From Folioceros fuciformis (lineage: Eukaryota; Anthocerotophyta; Anthocerotopsida; Anthocerotales), in assembly GCA_049999805.1 (NCBI GenBank), contig JBNGIO010005423.1, forward strand, positions 1 through 48,750: 48,750 nt of DNA, read 5' to 3'. Positions 10,630 to 22,000 of the stretch are shown here, in pieces; the first letter of the stretch is position 1, and every line of letters starts with the position of its first letter. Below the pieces are notes generated by a model, which saw only the letters and a program-made list of their open reading frames with translations, searched no databases and was not told the origin of the DNA. A program made the position numbers and the translations under genes.

Positions 10630-13600
10630 TCGACTGCCTAGGCTCTAGGCAAGTGCATCCATGTTGCAGGTGTAGCGGCTGAGACGCAAGTTGCACCTGT
10701 GCAAGGCGAACATGATCAGGGAGAGAGAGGGCCGTACCCTGAGGCCCCTGGCTATCGTGCAACCAGGTAGCGATGTGTCTAGGCAGCAGTCGCCATCGAC
10801 ATCGATCCCAGTTGCCGACCCCACAATGCATAGGGCGTTGTCAGAAGTGCATCGCGGCAAGACAGCTCCCGCAGTTAGCCAAGCTGCGATTGTGGGCTCC
10901 ATTCGGAGGTTCAACAGTGCCATTTCTGGAGGGCCATCGACCTATGCGGGAGAGTGGGTGGGGAGCCCGTCCCCTCCAGATGGCCCTCGAGCCCATCGCG
11001 ATTGAGAGGCAAATCGACAGGATGAGCCGGAGTTTGCTTCCTTGCGCGTAGCTGCTGGAAGAATTCCAGTCACCCAACTGCGGAATCACGGGATCCAGGT
11101 GTGAGCACCGCAGAAACGGGAGCGTGCCATAGGCATGCCTGTGGGTGGTGTGTCCAGTCGTTAGTAGGAGAAGCTATTAAGAGTGCAAGTTCCTCTCAAC
11201 AAAGAGCATGCTCGAGTGGATGTCAGTGATGCGGAAGGTGGGCAGGTTGTGTGCATGGCCGGATTGGACTGCACCCAAGTGGAATTTAGCATCCTCGTTG
11301 GCGTGCCGTACAACAAGACTCCATTTGCAGAAGGTATAGTAGTTGCAGCCCTCGTCGCTACTGTGGAGGCCCTGTTTTGTATCCCACCAAATAGCCTCGG
11401 GCCAGGCTCCTTTGTTGTGCGCATGCCACCAATTGCCGCTCGCACGAACATTGCCGGTGTGGCCAGTGACATCCCAGTCATCTTCCCCCCAGGAAGCATT
11501 GCCTCACAGAGCGCAGATCGACTAGCCCAAATGTTGTACATCTGGGACATACACTCCTAGTTCACGCCACAGCAATTGTGCCACTACAAAGAGCGAACCG
11601 GGGTGCACCCAAAAGACGTCTATGTCTGGGACACCGAGAAGGGGGAGGGCACACACATAATCGAGGAGGTCGATTGCGGCAGGTCGATGGACGGCACGGA
11701 GGGGCGGGTTCTGGAGATAATCTTTGACAGTGCTGACGACTGCCCATCCTCTCCAGACCTTGGCGGTGGCATCTCGTAGTCCCCAGTGGCCTCCGACCAT
11801 GACCTATGGCCAGCCCCCGCGCCGCGCATCCCTCTTCCCGCCAGTGTTGCTGCCGCAATCGATGGGCCAGATGTTCTCACAAGGGAAGTGGCTGTATCTT
11901 ATGGGCACACTTCGCCGGCGCCTCGCCGCGAACATGACATGGGAGTGTTCGCCATGTATGTAAGTATCCAAAGAAGGGAACGAGAAGAGGCACTTCTCGC
12001 AACGTGGCAGTCAACGTTCCTGGCCATAGAGGAGTTGCGTAGCACCATGCCAAATGCAATGAAGGGGAAGAGCAAGGCAGGGACAAGCCACAACGGTGGC
12101 CGAACCGTAGTGAACGGTGCACTCTTCTTTGAGATCCTTGGTAGCCTGTAAGACAGAGCTGCAATGATGGACGAAGGGGATGCGGATGTCGGAGCCAATG
12201 CCCTCACCAAACTGCAACAGCTAATTGACATGGGAGCTAGCACAAATTCGGCACATGGGTTGGCCTGCATCTACCACCTCCAGCGCATGGATGGAATTGA
12301 AATGTTCGACACTGCCACAATATAAGGGTTTTGGCTGCGCATGCATCCCTGGCTGTAGTGTTGGGGCAACTAATGGGGAACATGGCTGGAGGGTTGGATC
12401 TTGGGAACATGGGGGCCGTAGAGCTGTTGGAGACGCGCCGCACCACAAGCCTTAGGTACGCTATGGATGAGGAAGAGATGTTGCAACTACACAGCTCACA
12501 TCTGGAGTGGGTAGCTGCAAAGTCCTTCAATCACACCCCTTCCACAGAGGCGGAGAGCGCCGGGGATGCGCTCCACTTGCTCCGATCTGCAAAGGAGGCA
12601 CATGAGGCTGCGCAGGCAGAGATGCAGAGGTTCTCAACCACGGAGAAGGCACTATCCGCCTTTTGCATCGAGCAAGAGCGCCGGTTCAAGGACATTTTCA
12701 CATTGCAAGTTGAGGCTGGCTTGGAGTGCCAGCAGCTGTTTGACAACTTCTGCCGATGGGAGGATAGATGAGGTCCATTCCCCCCCATGCGCATCTTGTA
12801 CGCCACGAGATACGGGGAGCAAGGGGATGTGCTGCACGAACTGGGGATAGTTGATGCGGGTGGGCTAACTCGGCACTGCATTAGTGAGGCGTGGAGGCAG
12901 TTCTGGGAGATGCCTGCGTTTGTGGATGCGGTCTTCGAAAGGAACGTGGCAGAGGGGGCAACCGTGTTCCATGTGAGCCACAGGCCATCGTCAGACGCAC
13001 TGCAACGATGCACGGTGAGGCAAACATGAAGTTCAGACGCAGTCCAAGCTGACGCTGACATCACTTGTCCATACCATATGCTTGTGTTGCTTGCAAGCTA
13101 TGTTCTTCGGGCACCTTGTGTGCCTGGTGCTGTCTTGTGGGTTGCAGGTAAGTAGGCCAATGTCCTTCGCCACCCTTGCACACGCCTTAGGCAGCCAGAG
13201 GGATGGAGCTCACAAACAGTGGAGGGATGTCGACAACGAGAAGGTTCTAAAGCAGGCATTCAAGGCCAACATCCGGGCTACCCATCCCCAACTCACGGCC
13301 ATCCTGAAGATGCTGAAGCGAGCTGTGCGAGAGAGCACAGTGCTGCAAGAGGCTGCCATTTCAGCCGCAGTCACTTTGACGGCTGAGATGCTGCCTGAAT
13401 TTTTCAAACACGTTGTTGAGCTGAAGCCAGCTCATGGCTTTGGGAAGCAGGTCACTCGCATAACACGGAAGCTCCTAGAGCAGCATGTGTTTTCTCGATT
13501 GCTACATGTTGCCAGCTGGGTGGGAGAGGGATTTTGGTATGTGGTGCACAACTTGGACAAGAGGGCCATGCTGCAGTGCCTAGGGGAGTGCACATTTGAA

Positions 13601-13957
13601 GCCGTTACTTGCTTTTTCACTACAACTCTAGGCTATGGGGCAGACACGTTTATGAGTTTAGTGTGGTTTAAGGCATGCATTCCCCAGCTTGTGGAGATGT
13701 TAAAGGAGACCATTCGAGGCATGATATTTAGGGATAGGGCCTACCTATACACCTTCGTTATCGATCGTGTGTATTTCTCTAAGGTGGTGACCGTAGTAGT
13801 GAGGCAAGTGCCGATGTGGGCTCATGGGCAGTTATCGCAAGCTAGAACTTCCAACTACTCAGGAACCCTCCTCCTTCCACTCTTTGAGTTAAAGGTAGTG
13901 ATGGCCGCCCGTTTGGGTGAAGCCATCCGCATGAACGCTGTATATGGGAACCCGTGA
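10630..13957 (+). pseudogene. Decayed long coding region, family unrecognised
   Basis: About 3.3 kb reads as a nearly continuous plus-strand frame broken by scattered stops. The same frame runs from about 10630 to 12323 with stops near 11003, 11104, 11161-11166, 11558, 11777, 12149 and 12321. It shifts by one base near 12325, continues to 13029 with a stop at 12769, then returns to the first frame for an open stretch of 291 codons (13082-13957). Between stops the composition is protein-like: an Ala/Glu/Gln-rich helical part at 12460-12770 and a hydrophobic helical part at 13400-13930. All stops can derive from CAG, CAA, CGA or TGG by single C-to-T or G-to-A changes, as expected of silenced, methylated DNA. 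I recognise no RT, integrase, transposase or capsid motif. A multi-intron host gene is less likely because the breaks lack splice signals. It ends 15 bp before the minisatellite. Confidence 0.45.
13082..13957 (+). CDS. 291-codon open frame, unknown product
   Basis: This is the longest intact piece of the decayed region. The first ATG (13100) is followed by a hydrophobic stretch (FFGHLVCLVLSCGLQV), then a mostly helical protein with many Leu, Val and Ala residues, several aromatic-rich segments (EGFWYVVHNLDK, YLYTFVIDRVYFSKV) and a basic isoelectric character in the middle. No catalytic motif is recognisable. The frame closes with TGA 15 bp before the 36-bp tandem array. It could be a fragment of a transposon-encoded protein or a structural protein of an integrated element, but nothing seen decides this. 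Expression and intactness are doubtful because the sequence upstream in the same frame is broken. Confidence 0.35.
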   Translation: MCCLQAMFFGHLVCLVLSCGLQVSRPMSFATLAHALGSQRDGAHKQWRDVDNEKVLKQAFKANIRATHPQLTAILKMLKRAVRESTVLQEAAISAAVTLTAEMLPEFFKHVVELKPAHGFGKQVTRITRKLLEQHVFSRLLHVASWVGEGFWYVVHNLDKRAMLQCLGECTFEAVTCFFTTTLGYGADTFMSLVWFKACIPQLVEMLKETIRGMIFRDRAYLYTFVIDRVYFSKVVTVVVRQVPMWAHGQLSQARTSNYSGTLLLPLFELKVVMAARLGEAIRMNAVYGNP

Positions 13958-13971
13958 ACTAATTCAAAGGA

Positions 13972-15987
13972 GGGGAATGACGCCTAGCATCCCCCTACGC
14001 CAAGGGAGGGAGATGACGCACAGCATCCCCCTACGCCAAGGCTAGGGATTGACACCCAGCATCCCCCTACGCCAAGGCTGGGGGATGACGCCTAGCATCC
14101 CCCTACACCAAGGCTGGGGGATGACGCCCAACATCCCCCTACGCCAAGGCTGGAGGATGACGCCCAACATCCCCCTACGCTAAGGCTGGGGGATGACGCC
14201 CAGCATCCCCCAACGCCAAGGCTGGGGGATGTCGCCCAGCCTTCCCCTACGCCAAGGTTGGGGATTGACGCCCAGCATCCCCCAATGCCAACAGTGGGGG
14301 ATGACGCCCAGCATCCCCTACGCCAACGGTGGGGGATGACGCCCAGCATCCCCCAATGCCAACAGTGGGGGATGACGCCTAGTATCCCCCTATGCCAACG
14401 GTGGGGGATGACGCCCAGCATCCCCCTACACCAAGGCAGGGGGATAACGCCCAATATCCCCCTACGCAAAGGGAGGGAAATGACGCCCAACATCCCCCTA
14501 CGCCAAGGCTGGGGGATGACGCCCTGCATCCCCCAGCCCGCCAAGGCTGGGGGATGTCGCCCAGCCTCCCCCTATGCCAAGGCTGGGGATTGACGCCCAG
14601 CATCCCCCAATGCCAACAGTGGGGGATGATGCCCAACATCCCCCTACGCCAAGGGGGGATGACGCCCAGCATCCCCCTACGCCAAGGGAGGGGGATGACG
14701 CCTAGCATCCCCCTACGCCAAGAGAGGGGGATGACGCCCAGCATCCCCCTACGCCAAGGGAGGGGGATGACGCCCCTACGCCAAGGGAGGGGGATGACGC
14801 CCAGCATCCCTCTACGCCAAGACTGGGGATTGACGCTCAGCATCCCCCTACGCCAACGGTGAGGGATGACGCCCAGCATCCCCCTACGCCAAGGGAGGGG
14901 GATGACGCCCAACATCCCCCTACGCCAAGGCTAGGGGATGACACCCAGCCTCCCCCTACGCCAAGGTTGGGGATTGACGCCTAGCATCCCCCTACACCAA
15001 GGGAAGGGGATGACGCCCAACATCCCCCTACGCCAATGGTGGGGGATGACGCCTAGCATCCCCCTACACCAAGGGAAGGGGATGACGCCCAACATCCCCC
15101 TACGCAAAGGGAGGGGATGACACCCAACATCCCCCTACGCCAAGGGAGAGGGATGACGCCCTGCATCCCCCTACGCCAAGGTTGGGGGATGATGCCCTGC
15201 ATCCCTGTACGCCAAGGTTGGGGGATGACGCCCTGCATCCCCCTTCGCCAAGGCTGGGAGATGACACTCAGCATCCCTCTACGCCAAGGCTGGGGATTGA
15301 CGCCCAGCATCCCCTTACGCCAACGATGGGGGATGACGCCCAGCATCCCCCTACGCCAAGGTTGGTGGATGACGCTCAACATCCCCCTACACCAACAGTG
15401 GGGGATGACGCCCAACATCCCCCTACACCAACAGTGGGGGATGACGCCCAACATCCCCCTACGCCAACGGTGGGGGATGACGCCCAGCATCCCCCTACGC
15501 CAAGGTTGGTGGATGACGCCCAGCATCCCCTACACCAACAGTGGGGGATGACGCCCAACATCCCCCTACGCCAAGGGAGGGGGATGACGCTCAGCATCCC
15601 CCTACGCCAAGGGAGGGGGATGACGCCCAGTATCCCCCTACGCCAAGAGAGGGGGATGATGCCCAACATTCCCCCACGCCAAGGCTGGGGGATAACGCCC
15701 TGCATCCCCCTACGCCAAGGTTAGGAGATGACGCCCAGCATGCCCCTACGCCAAGGCTGGGGATTGATGCCCAGCATCCTCCTACGCCAACAGTGGGGGA
15801 TGACGCCCAGCATCCCCCTACGCCAACAGTGAGGGATGACGCCCAGCATCCCCCTACGCCAAGGGAGGGGGATGACGCCCAGCATCCCCTTATGCCAATG
15901 GTGGGGGATAATGCCCAGCATCCCCCTACACCAAGGGAGGGAGATAATGCCCAGCATCCCCCTACGCCAAGGTTGGGCGTGCGCCCA
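13972..15987. repeat. 36-bp GC-rich minisatellite, about 55 units, left block
   Basis: The unit is close to GGGGGATGACGCCCAGCATC followed by CCCCTACGCCAAGGCT, 36 bp, repeated about 55 times with substitutions and occasional units one or a few bases shorter. Within each unit GGGGGATG and CATCCCCC are exact reverse complements separated by ACGCCCAG, so every unit could fold into an 8-bp hairpin. As 36 is divisible by three, both strands are open for long stretches (for example MTPSIPLRQ on + and GVIPLPWRRGML on -). These frames are artefacts. The array is cut at 15987 by the copia element and resumes at 22486. Confidence 0.95.
15983..15987. other. Left target-site duplication of copia element (GCCCA)
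   Basis: GCCCA immediately precedes the 5' LTR, and the same five bases follow the 3' LTR at 22486-22490. Both lie in minisatellite sequence, so the duplication is supported by a 5-bp match only and by position. It fits the 5-bp duplications usual for Ty1/copia insertion. Confidence 0.6.
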
Positions 15988-16467
15988 ATTAGAAATAATA
16001 GCAGACCACGTTGGTTTTATACCAATATGGTTAGTCAGCTAAACCTAGCAGTTAGTATAGGTAGTTAGCTAGGCTAGCGAAAGGACACACTGTAAGATCG
16101 CTAGAGGAGCATGGTGAAGGAGAGGAGAGAAGAAAGGGAGGACATACTCTCACAAAAGGTCTCAATATGCAAGGGAGCTCAAGGGGGTATTTATACCCTC
16201 TAGAAGAACTCTCCCTATGAAGTTTCACAAGAAGCGCACAGGAAGCTGCGTAAGAAGCTTCTTACAGATTATCTTAAGCTAATCTAAACTAATGATACTT
16301 AACTAGACACTAATCTTAGACTAAACACATTAGTCCAAGCACATTGGGCTTTAATAACCCTACACACACCCCTTACAAGACCACCTATAAAAGCCCACCT
16401 ATGAACACACTTAATTTATTGTTAATATAACATCTTTGCTTTAGACGCTTCCACATGCAATTCTAAC
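15988..16467 (+). repeat. 5' LTR of copia element
   Basis: Begins ATTAGAAATAATAG and ends GCAATTCTAAC, giving the short inverted ends TTAGAA and TTCTAA. The first 104 bp (to 16091) and the last 100 bp match the 3' LTR at 22298-22485. The segment in between (about 16092-16366) is present only here. It contains a GGTATTTATACC word near 16184-16195 that could serve as a TATA region. Confidence 0.88.
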
Positions 16468-16480
16468 TTGGTATTAGAGC
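16468..16480 (+). promoter_or_regulatory. Primer-binding site of copia element
   Basis: TTGGTATTAGAGC directly follows the 5' LTR. It differs by one base from TGGTATCAGAGC, the usual plant copia site complementary to the 3' end of initiator methionine tRNA. The position next to the LTR end supports the call. Confidence 0.8.
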
Positions 16481-16998
16481 CTCAGCTCCTACCATGGTCT
16501 CTAGGTTCAATGGCTAGACTTTATACGTATTATTACCTAGGTGAGCCATGGACCTTTGAAGCTCCATGTGCTTGCTTATGGTGAGAAGAAAGTGAGACGT
16601 TGTTTTGGATAGCAGATTGATTCTATCTGACCACAAAAAGGCAGCTACGATGAGGTCCTCATCGTCGCTTCCATGCGATTTAATAGAAGAGCTTTCTCAA
16701 GCCCCGCAATGAATTTAGTTTGTCTATATTTATAGAACTTAAATTTTTTGTCTTCTACTTTTATATAAGTTTAGGAATAGCAAGAAAATAATGTAGAAAA
16801 ATTAAAACTAAATTTTCTATTTATTTTCTTGCCTCCTTTCCTATCTACTTGCCTACTGGATTTGAATGCGTGTATGTAGCTTGGTTCTTAAGATGGATAA
16901 AAGGGGAGGGGGAACCTCAAAGGTTTTTCTCTTTTCTAACATCTATCCTCTTCACCATCCTACATTCTCTTCTTTCCTAGCCACAAATCTCCGCAAAC

Positions 16999-18120
16999 AT
17001 GGCAAGGAATCGTCGCTCTCAACCCCAATCACGTCGCATTGGAGAGGATAGGGAGCGATCTCATGGGCGCCCCAATCAACGGAAAGTCACTCGAGGTTAT
17101 GGCTTCACTCAAGCACCTCGCCATTACCAGATGTTCGGCGAGAATTGGGTGGATGCCCTCATCCATACCTTGCAAGATCAAGGGTGGTCTCTCCCATCAG
17201 GATTCCATTGGATTGGGCGGAGAGCAATGAGGATTTGATAGTCATCGAATCTTGGCAAATACGGCATTCATCTCGAGAGGGGAAGCGCGAGATCTGTACA
17301 GGCCCCCAGGGCACCTCATTTTCTGGAGTCGGCGTCGACCAGGGAGACGCACTTTCACCAATCTTCCCGCCGGCCACCATCTCCACTGACCTCGGAGATG
17401 CGGGAGTGGGAGGCGCGTAAGGGGGAGGCGGGCAATTCACCCTAGGCGGTTCGTTGTCAGTTGCTCCCGCTGGCGAACCGTTATCCAACTTAAGTTGGAT
17501 TACGGGCGCCCCCGAATGGGTGCCACCCATTCAAAGGAACGACGTGTCCATTCCACGGAACAGTGCAACCGTTCAACAGAACACCACAACTGTTCAACGA
17601 AATGGCGTGACTGTTCAACGAAACGGCGCGCCCGTTCCGCAAACGGGTGTCACCCCCGTTACGTCGAACGGGGCCTCTAATACTTTTTCTTATGCTCTTG
17701 ATAATTTTTTTTCGGGCTCTTTTCCAGCAGAAACAGGTGGCGATTTTGGTGGCAATCCTCCTCAACTCCAACGGTTTTTGGCTATGCAAAGTGTGCCTCC
17801 TACACACTATTTCAACACTGGGACATCGTCAATATCTGCCGTCGTAACTATAAAGGAGGAACCAAGATCATCCTCCCCTACTTTCGAGACTTTGGAAGCT
17901 GCCTACAAGGAGTTCAAGTACAATGAGGACCAAGCCCAAGCTTCTACTCAAGAGCACGCTCTCTTCATTATCAAAACCTCTGGTAGTCGATCACACATAT
18001 CAGCACTAATCTTGTGAATGTTGTTGAAACTGTTCGGCAAATTGAGACAAGCTTTGATAAGGCGAGTGTTTTGAAAAACAATCTTGGAGCACAGGATTCA
18101 GCTGATGCATGGTAGGTGGC
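16999..18120 (+). pseudogene. Extra reading frame between copia LTR and gag
   Basis: Copia elements normally start gag soon after the primer-binding site. Here about 1.2 kb of additional protein-like sequence comes first. It has a basic start (MARNRRSQPQSRR at 16999), then an open frame at 17454-18017 with a 21-bp repeat encoding QRNGVTV-like heptads (about 17530-17650) and a helical segment with IKEEPRSSSPTFETLEAA. After a frameshift near 18010 the text continues TNLVNVVETVRQIETSFDKA to a stop near 18113. That last part is faintly like the start of the plant DUF632 domain, which would mean a captured host fragment. This is a weak impression, not a demonstrated homology. An unusual element-encoded protein is the alternative. 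Confidence 0.4.
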
Positions 18121-18246
18121 TGGTGTGAGTAAGATTGCTTTGAACTCCCCTAGAAAATTTTTTGCTCACACTACATTTGTGTTTTTCTGAGCCTTGTGTC
18201 ACAATACGTTGCTCGTTCACACAATTGTGGAGCCAAGGATTTGACC

Positions 18247-19236
18247 ATGTCAAGAGGCACTCCACCACCACCACCACCTCCGCCATCTCTGGCTCTTGTG
18301 ATTAATGGTATGAACGTCTCTATTGACTTTAAAGAGAGAGATCGGTTCAACGAGACCAAATATGAGATTTGGTCTCGACGCTCTCAATTTGCGCGATCTT
18401 CTCCCACTGGTGGAGGGTGTTTCCCCAAAGCCTACCGCACCTCAGTCAACGGTTGATGCTTGGCTCAAGCTGGATCGTCAAGCCATGCAAATGCTGGTTT
18501 CTTGCCTTGATGAAACCACCTTGCATCACACCGATGGTGCAACTACTTCAGCAGAGGCCTGGAAGCAGATCAATGACATCTATCAGTCAACGAATGTGAT
18601 GACTTTGGTCACCGTTCGACAAGAGTTCTACACTCTTCGGATGCAACAAGGTGATAGTGTTGCCCATCACGTGAGCCGATTCAAGTATCTTCGGGCACAA
18701 TTGGCTGCATTGGGGACTACAATGTCTGAATTTGATGCTGCTGTCCAGCTGCTAGCTAGCCTTCCGGCTAGTTATCAGTCGTTCGTCTCTTCCCAAAACC
18801 AGTTGGTCCAAATTTCATAACAAGCAGTGGCGACTGGTGGACAATCCACGCTAACTATGTCCTAGCTTGCTAGCGCGCTCCTTCAGGAGGAGGCATTTCG
18901 CTTCAACTCTAGCACATCTAAACATGGTGGAGAGCGAGTGATGTTTGTGGCTCGAGGACGGTCACAAAATCAACAACAGAAGAGAGGGACTAACCCCCGG
19001 AGAAACAACAACTCCCGCACATCAAAGGCTGCTCCTTCTGCCGCTTCCTCCTCCAAGCCTACAAAATGTCAAGGGACATGCAATTGGTGTCAGTCACCCG
19101 GCCATTGGGAGCGGGAGTGCAGAAAGAAGCAAGCCGGTGAGGCCAAGCGTGAGATCAAGACAGCTAATACAGCTGTCTTTTCCAAGGCCAAGACCCAGTC
19201 CAAGTCTGAGATTGCTTTAACCGTGTGCCAAGCTCC
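18247..19236 (+). pseudogene. gag: Copia gag (UBN2-type capsid and zinc knuckle), broken
   Basis: Starts MSRGTPPPPPPPPSLALVIN at 18247, shifts frame near 18360, then reads a typical copia capsid region (DAWLKLDRQAMQMLVSCLD, VRQEFYTLRMQQGDSVAHHV). Stops interrupt at 18818 and near 18863. The same frame then gives the nucleocapsid CCHC knuckle CNWCQSPGHWEREC near 19080-19122. Gag packages the element RNA into virus-like particles. No aspartic-protease DSGAS-type motif follows; the frame runs within about 150 bp into integrase. At least two stops and one frameshift make it non-functional. Confidence 0.85.
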
Positions 19237-19241
19237 TTGCC

Positions 19242-22000
19242 ATGACTCAGCAGGACTTGTATCGAGATAAGTTGCCCTCCTTGGCCAAGACACCACCTCT
19301 TTGTGAAGCGTGTGTGCTTGCCAAGCAGCGGAGCTCTCCCTACTCAAGTCTTCCTGCTCATAGGGTTTCTCAGCCTTTGGAGTTAGTTCACGTAGACTTG
19401 TGTGGACCTCTCCCTGTTACTTCTTTAGGCGGAGCACGCCATTTTATGACGATAGTGGATGATTATTCCCGCTACTCTTTGGCGTACCCGCTTTGTCTCA
19501 AGAGTGACTCCTTTGCTGTGTTCTCACCTTTTGTTTCTACGGCCGAGTTGCACACTGGCTGCAAGCTACGGTGCATCAGATCCGATAATGCGGGAGAACT
19601 CAACAACCATTAGTTCAAAGACTAATGTGAGGCGTGTGGGATCTTGAGACAATTCACTGTTCCCTACACTTCTGCTCATAATGGCATTGCTAAGAAGGCC
19701 AATGGCGATTTTATGGCCATGGCGTGGGCTATGTTAGCCTAGCCTCGCTTGCCTAAGTCTTTTTGGGCTGAGGCAATCTCTACGGCAGCCTACATCAAGA
19801 ATAGGTTACTGACCAAGTCCGTTGTTGGCCGTACTCCTTTCGAGTGTTGGCATGGGTACAAGCCTTTGATCACCCATTTGCACGTCTTTGGCTCTCCTGC
19901 TTATGCCTATGTCCCCTCCCAGCTTCGTGATAAGCTTTCTTCCCGAGCACGGAAGCTAGTGTTTGTGGGTTATAGTGAAGATCGCAAGGCGTACAAGTTG
20001 ATGGACGTGGCTACTTGGACTCTTGTTTATGCTCGAACTGTCACTTTTGACGAGGCTAGTATTCTCTCTTCTGGTCTGCTTCTGGATGAGGAGGATGATG
20101 CAGCTTCTATCCACCATAGTCCCCGCTCTACTGACGGCCTTTCTGTTCACTTTGATTTAAGCCCTTCGTCTTTTCCTGTTGGTGTTGTTCTTGTCCCTCC
20201 CATGGCTCCTTTACCTCAAGCAGTTCCAGATCTTCCAGTTCCTGCTCGAGAGGGGGAAGATGATCGGCCCATGGATGATGCACCAGGACAGCTGCTTCTG
20301 GATTTGGGGGGCATACATGATGGAGCGGCTCCAGATGTTCCTTTACCGCCTCCATCACCCCCGAGATCTGAAGTCGTTGTTCATGAGCGTAGTTACCCTA
20401 CACGTTAGAGACTACCAAGACACCTCTAGAATAAGAAGCCATTTGACTTGGAGTTCAATCAAGCTGGTTATACTGATCTTGATCTAGCCACCTATTCTTT
20501 TGCTATGAGTTCTGTAGTTTTTGAGGGAGATCCTCTCACACTTCAAGAAGCATGTGCTAGACCTGAGGCTAACAAGTGGAAACTGGCTGTTGACGATGAG
20601 TATAACTCTTTAGTCAAGAATAACACTTGGGCGTTAGTGGACCTACCCCCAGGAAGGACTAATGTCAAGTGCAAGTGGGTACTCAAAACAAAGTTTCAAG
20701 AGGTTGAGCCCCGCATACGTTATAAAGTGAGGTTAGCGGCCAAGGGCTATAGTCAGAAAGAGGGAGTCGACTATCAAGGCGATCAAGTCTAGTCACCTGT
20801 CGTTAAAGCAGCTTCGATAAGGATGCTCCTTGCTTTATGTGCTGAACTTAACTTGGACATCTGTCAGCTGGACGTTTGTACAGCTTTCCTCTATGGTCAC
20901 TTGGAAGAGGAGATCTAAATGGATCAACCTGAGGATTATGAGGATAAGAGATTCCCACATAAGGTGTGTAAACTTCTTCGTTCTATTTATGGGCTCAAAC
21001 AAAGTCCTCGACTGTGGTACAAGAGAATTGACTCTTATCTTAAGAAGATAGGCTTCGTGCAAAGCCAAGCAGATACTAACCTATATGTGCTACAAAAGGA
21101 CAGCTCGCTTGTTTTGATAGCGTTATACGTGGATGACTTAGTTATCCCCAGTAACAATGTGGATTTGGTTAACCAGATCAAGGTTGATCTTAGCAAGGAT
21201 TTTGAAATGAAAGATCTGGGTCAAGTTAAATACATTCTTGGAATGCATGTACACAAAGACACTGGAGCAATCTACCTTCATCAAGGTCGATATGTAGCCG
21301 GGATGCTCAAGAGGTTCAACCTGGAGAATGCACGAGCAGCTACCACCCCAGGTGTTGTTGGTGCTAAGCTCTCCTCATCTTCTTGTCACAGTCTGACGAA
21401 GAGAAAAAGGAAATGGAGAGTGTACCCCATCGTATGGCGGTTGGTACCCTCATGTTTCTAAGCATCTAGACACGACCAGACATATCTAATGCTGTTAATG
21501 CAGTTGCCCAATTCTCTGAGAACCTAGGAAGGGATCACTAGGTAGCTTTTAAAAGAATTATGCGGTATCTCAAGGGCACTCCTAACTATAGTCTTTGCTA
21601 CAAGCCTAGTGGCAAAAGGAGTCTACAAGTGACTTGCTATGTTGATGTAGATTGGGCTCCCGATGCAGACACCAAAAAGAGTCTATCGGCTCATTGCTTC
21701 CTCGCCGGCTCTACTGTTGTAAATTGGTCTTGTAAGAAACAAGCCTCTATATCTTTATCTTCCACGGAGTCAGAGTACAAAGCACTCACAGAAGCCACAA
21801 AGGAGGCTGAGTGGGAAAGGAAGTTATGCGAAGACTTGGGTATGCAACAAGCAAGACCTACGCTTATTACTTGTGATAATATGTCAGTCATCGCCTTGGT
21901 TTCTAACCCTGTGTTTCACGCCCGCACTAAGCACATTGAGATTCAACATCATTATGTTAGAGATGCTGTTGCGAGGGGCTTAGTGAAGATATAGTATGTA
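19242..22000 (+). pseudogene. pol: Copia pol: integrase, reverse transcriptase, RNase H, broken
   Basis: In order: the end of the GAG-pre-integrase segment (CEACVLAKQ), the integrase core (HVDLCGPLPV, FMTIVDDYSRY, IRSDNAGE), the integrase C-terminal part (PKSFWAEAISTAAYIKNRL, LHVFGSPAY), reverse transcriptase from about 20540 (WALVDLPPGRTNVKCKWVLK, KARLAAKGY-like block, LYGLKQ-like IYGLKQSPRLWY, catalytic ALYVDDLVI near 21121-21147) and RNase H (CYVDVDWAPDADTKKS, SSTESEYKAL, TKHIEIQHHYVRD), ending near 21994. In-frame stops lie near 19612, 19740, 20406, 20790 and 20918 with further frame changes. The canonical order identifies Ty1/copia rather than Ty3/gypsy. The upstream protease is missing. 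Confidence 0.9.

Noticed and set aside
10386-11089. Minus-strand frames over the unidentified region
   Set aside because: They are short and overlap one another. The plus-strand reading is longer, stays in one frame over several stops and has more protein-like composition.
13972-15987. Long open frames on both strands with 12-residue periods (MTPSIPLRQ... and GVIPLPWRRGML...)
   Set aside because: They follow from a 36-bp tandem unit, a multiple of three that happens to lack stops in several frames. All frames are open at once, which is not how coding selection looks.
13972-15987. CRISPR-like array
   Set aside because: Units are directly adjacent without unique spacers, and the setting is a plant nuclear genome. 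It is a minisatellite.
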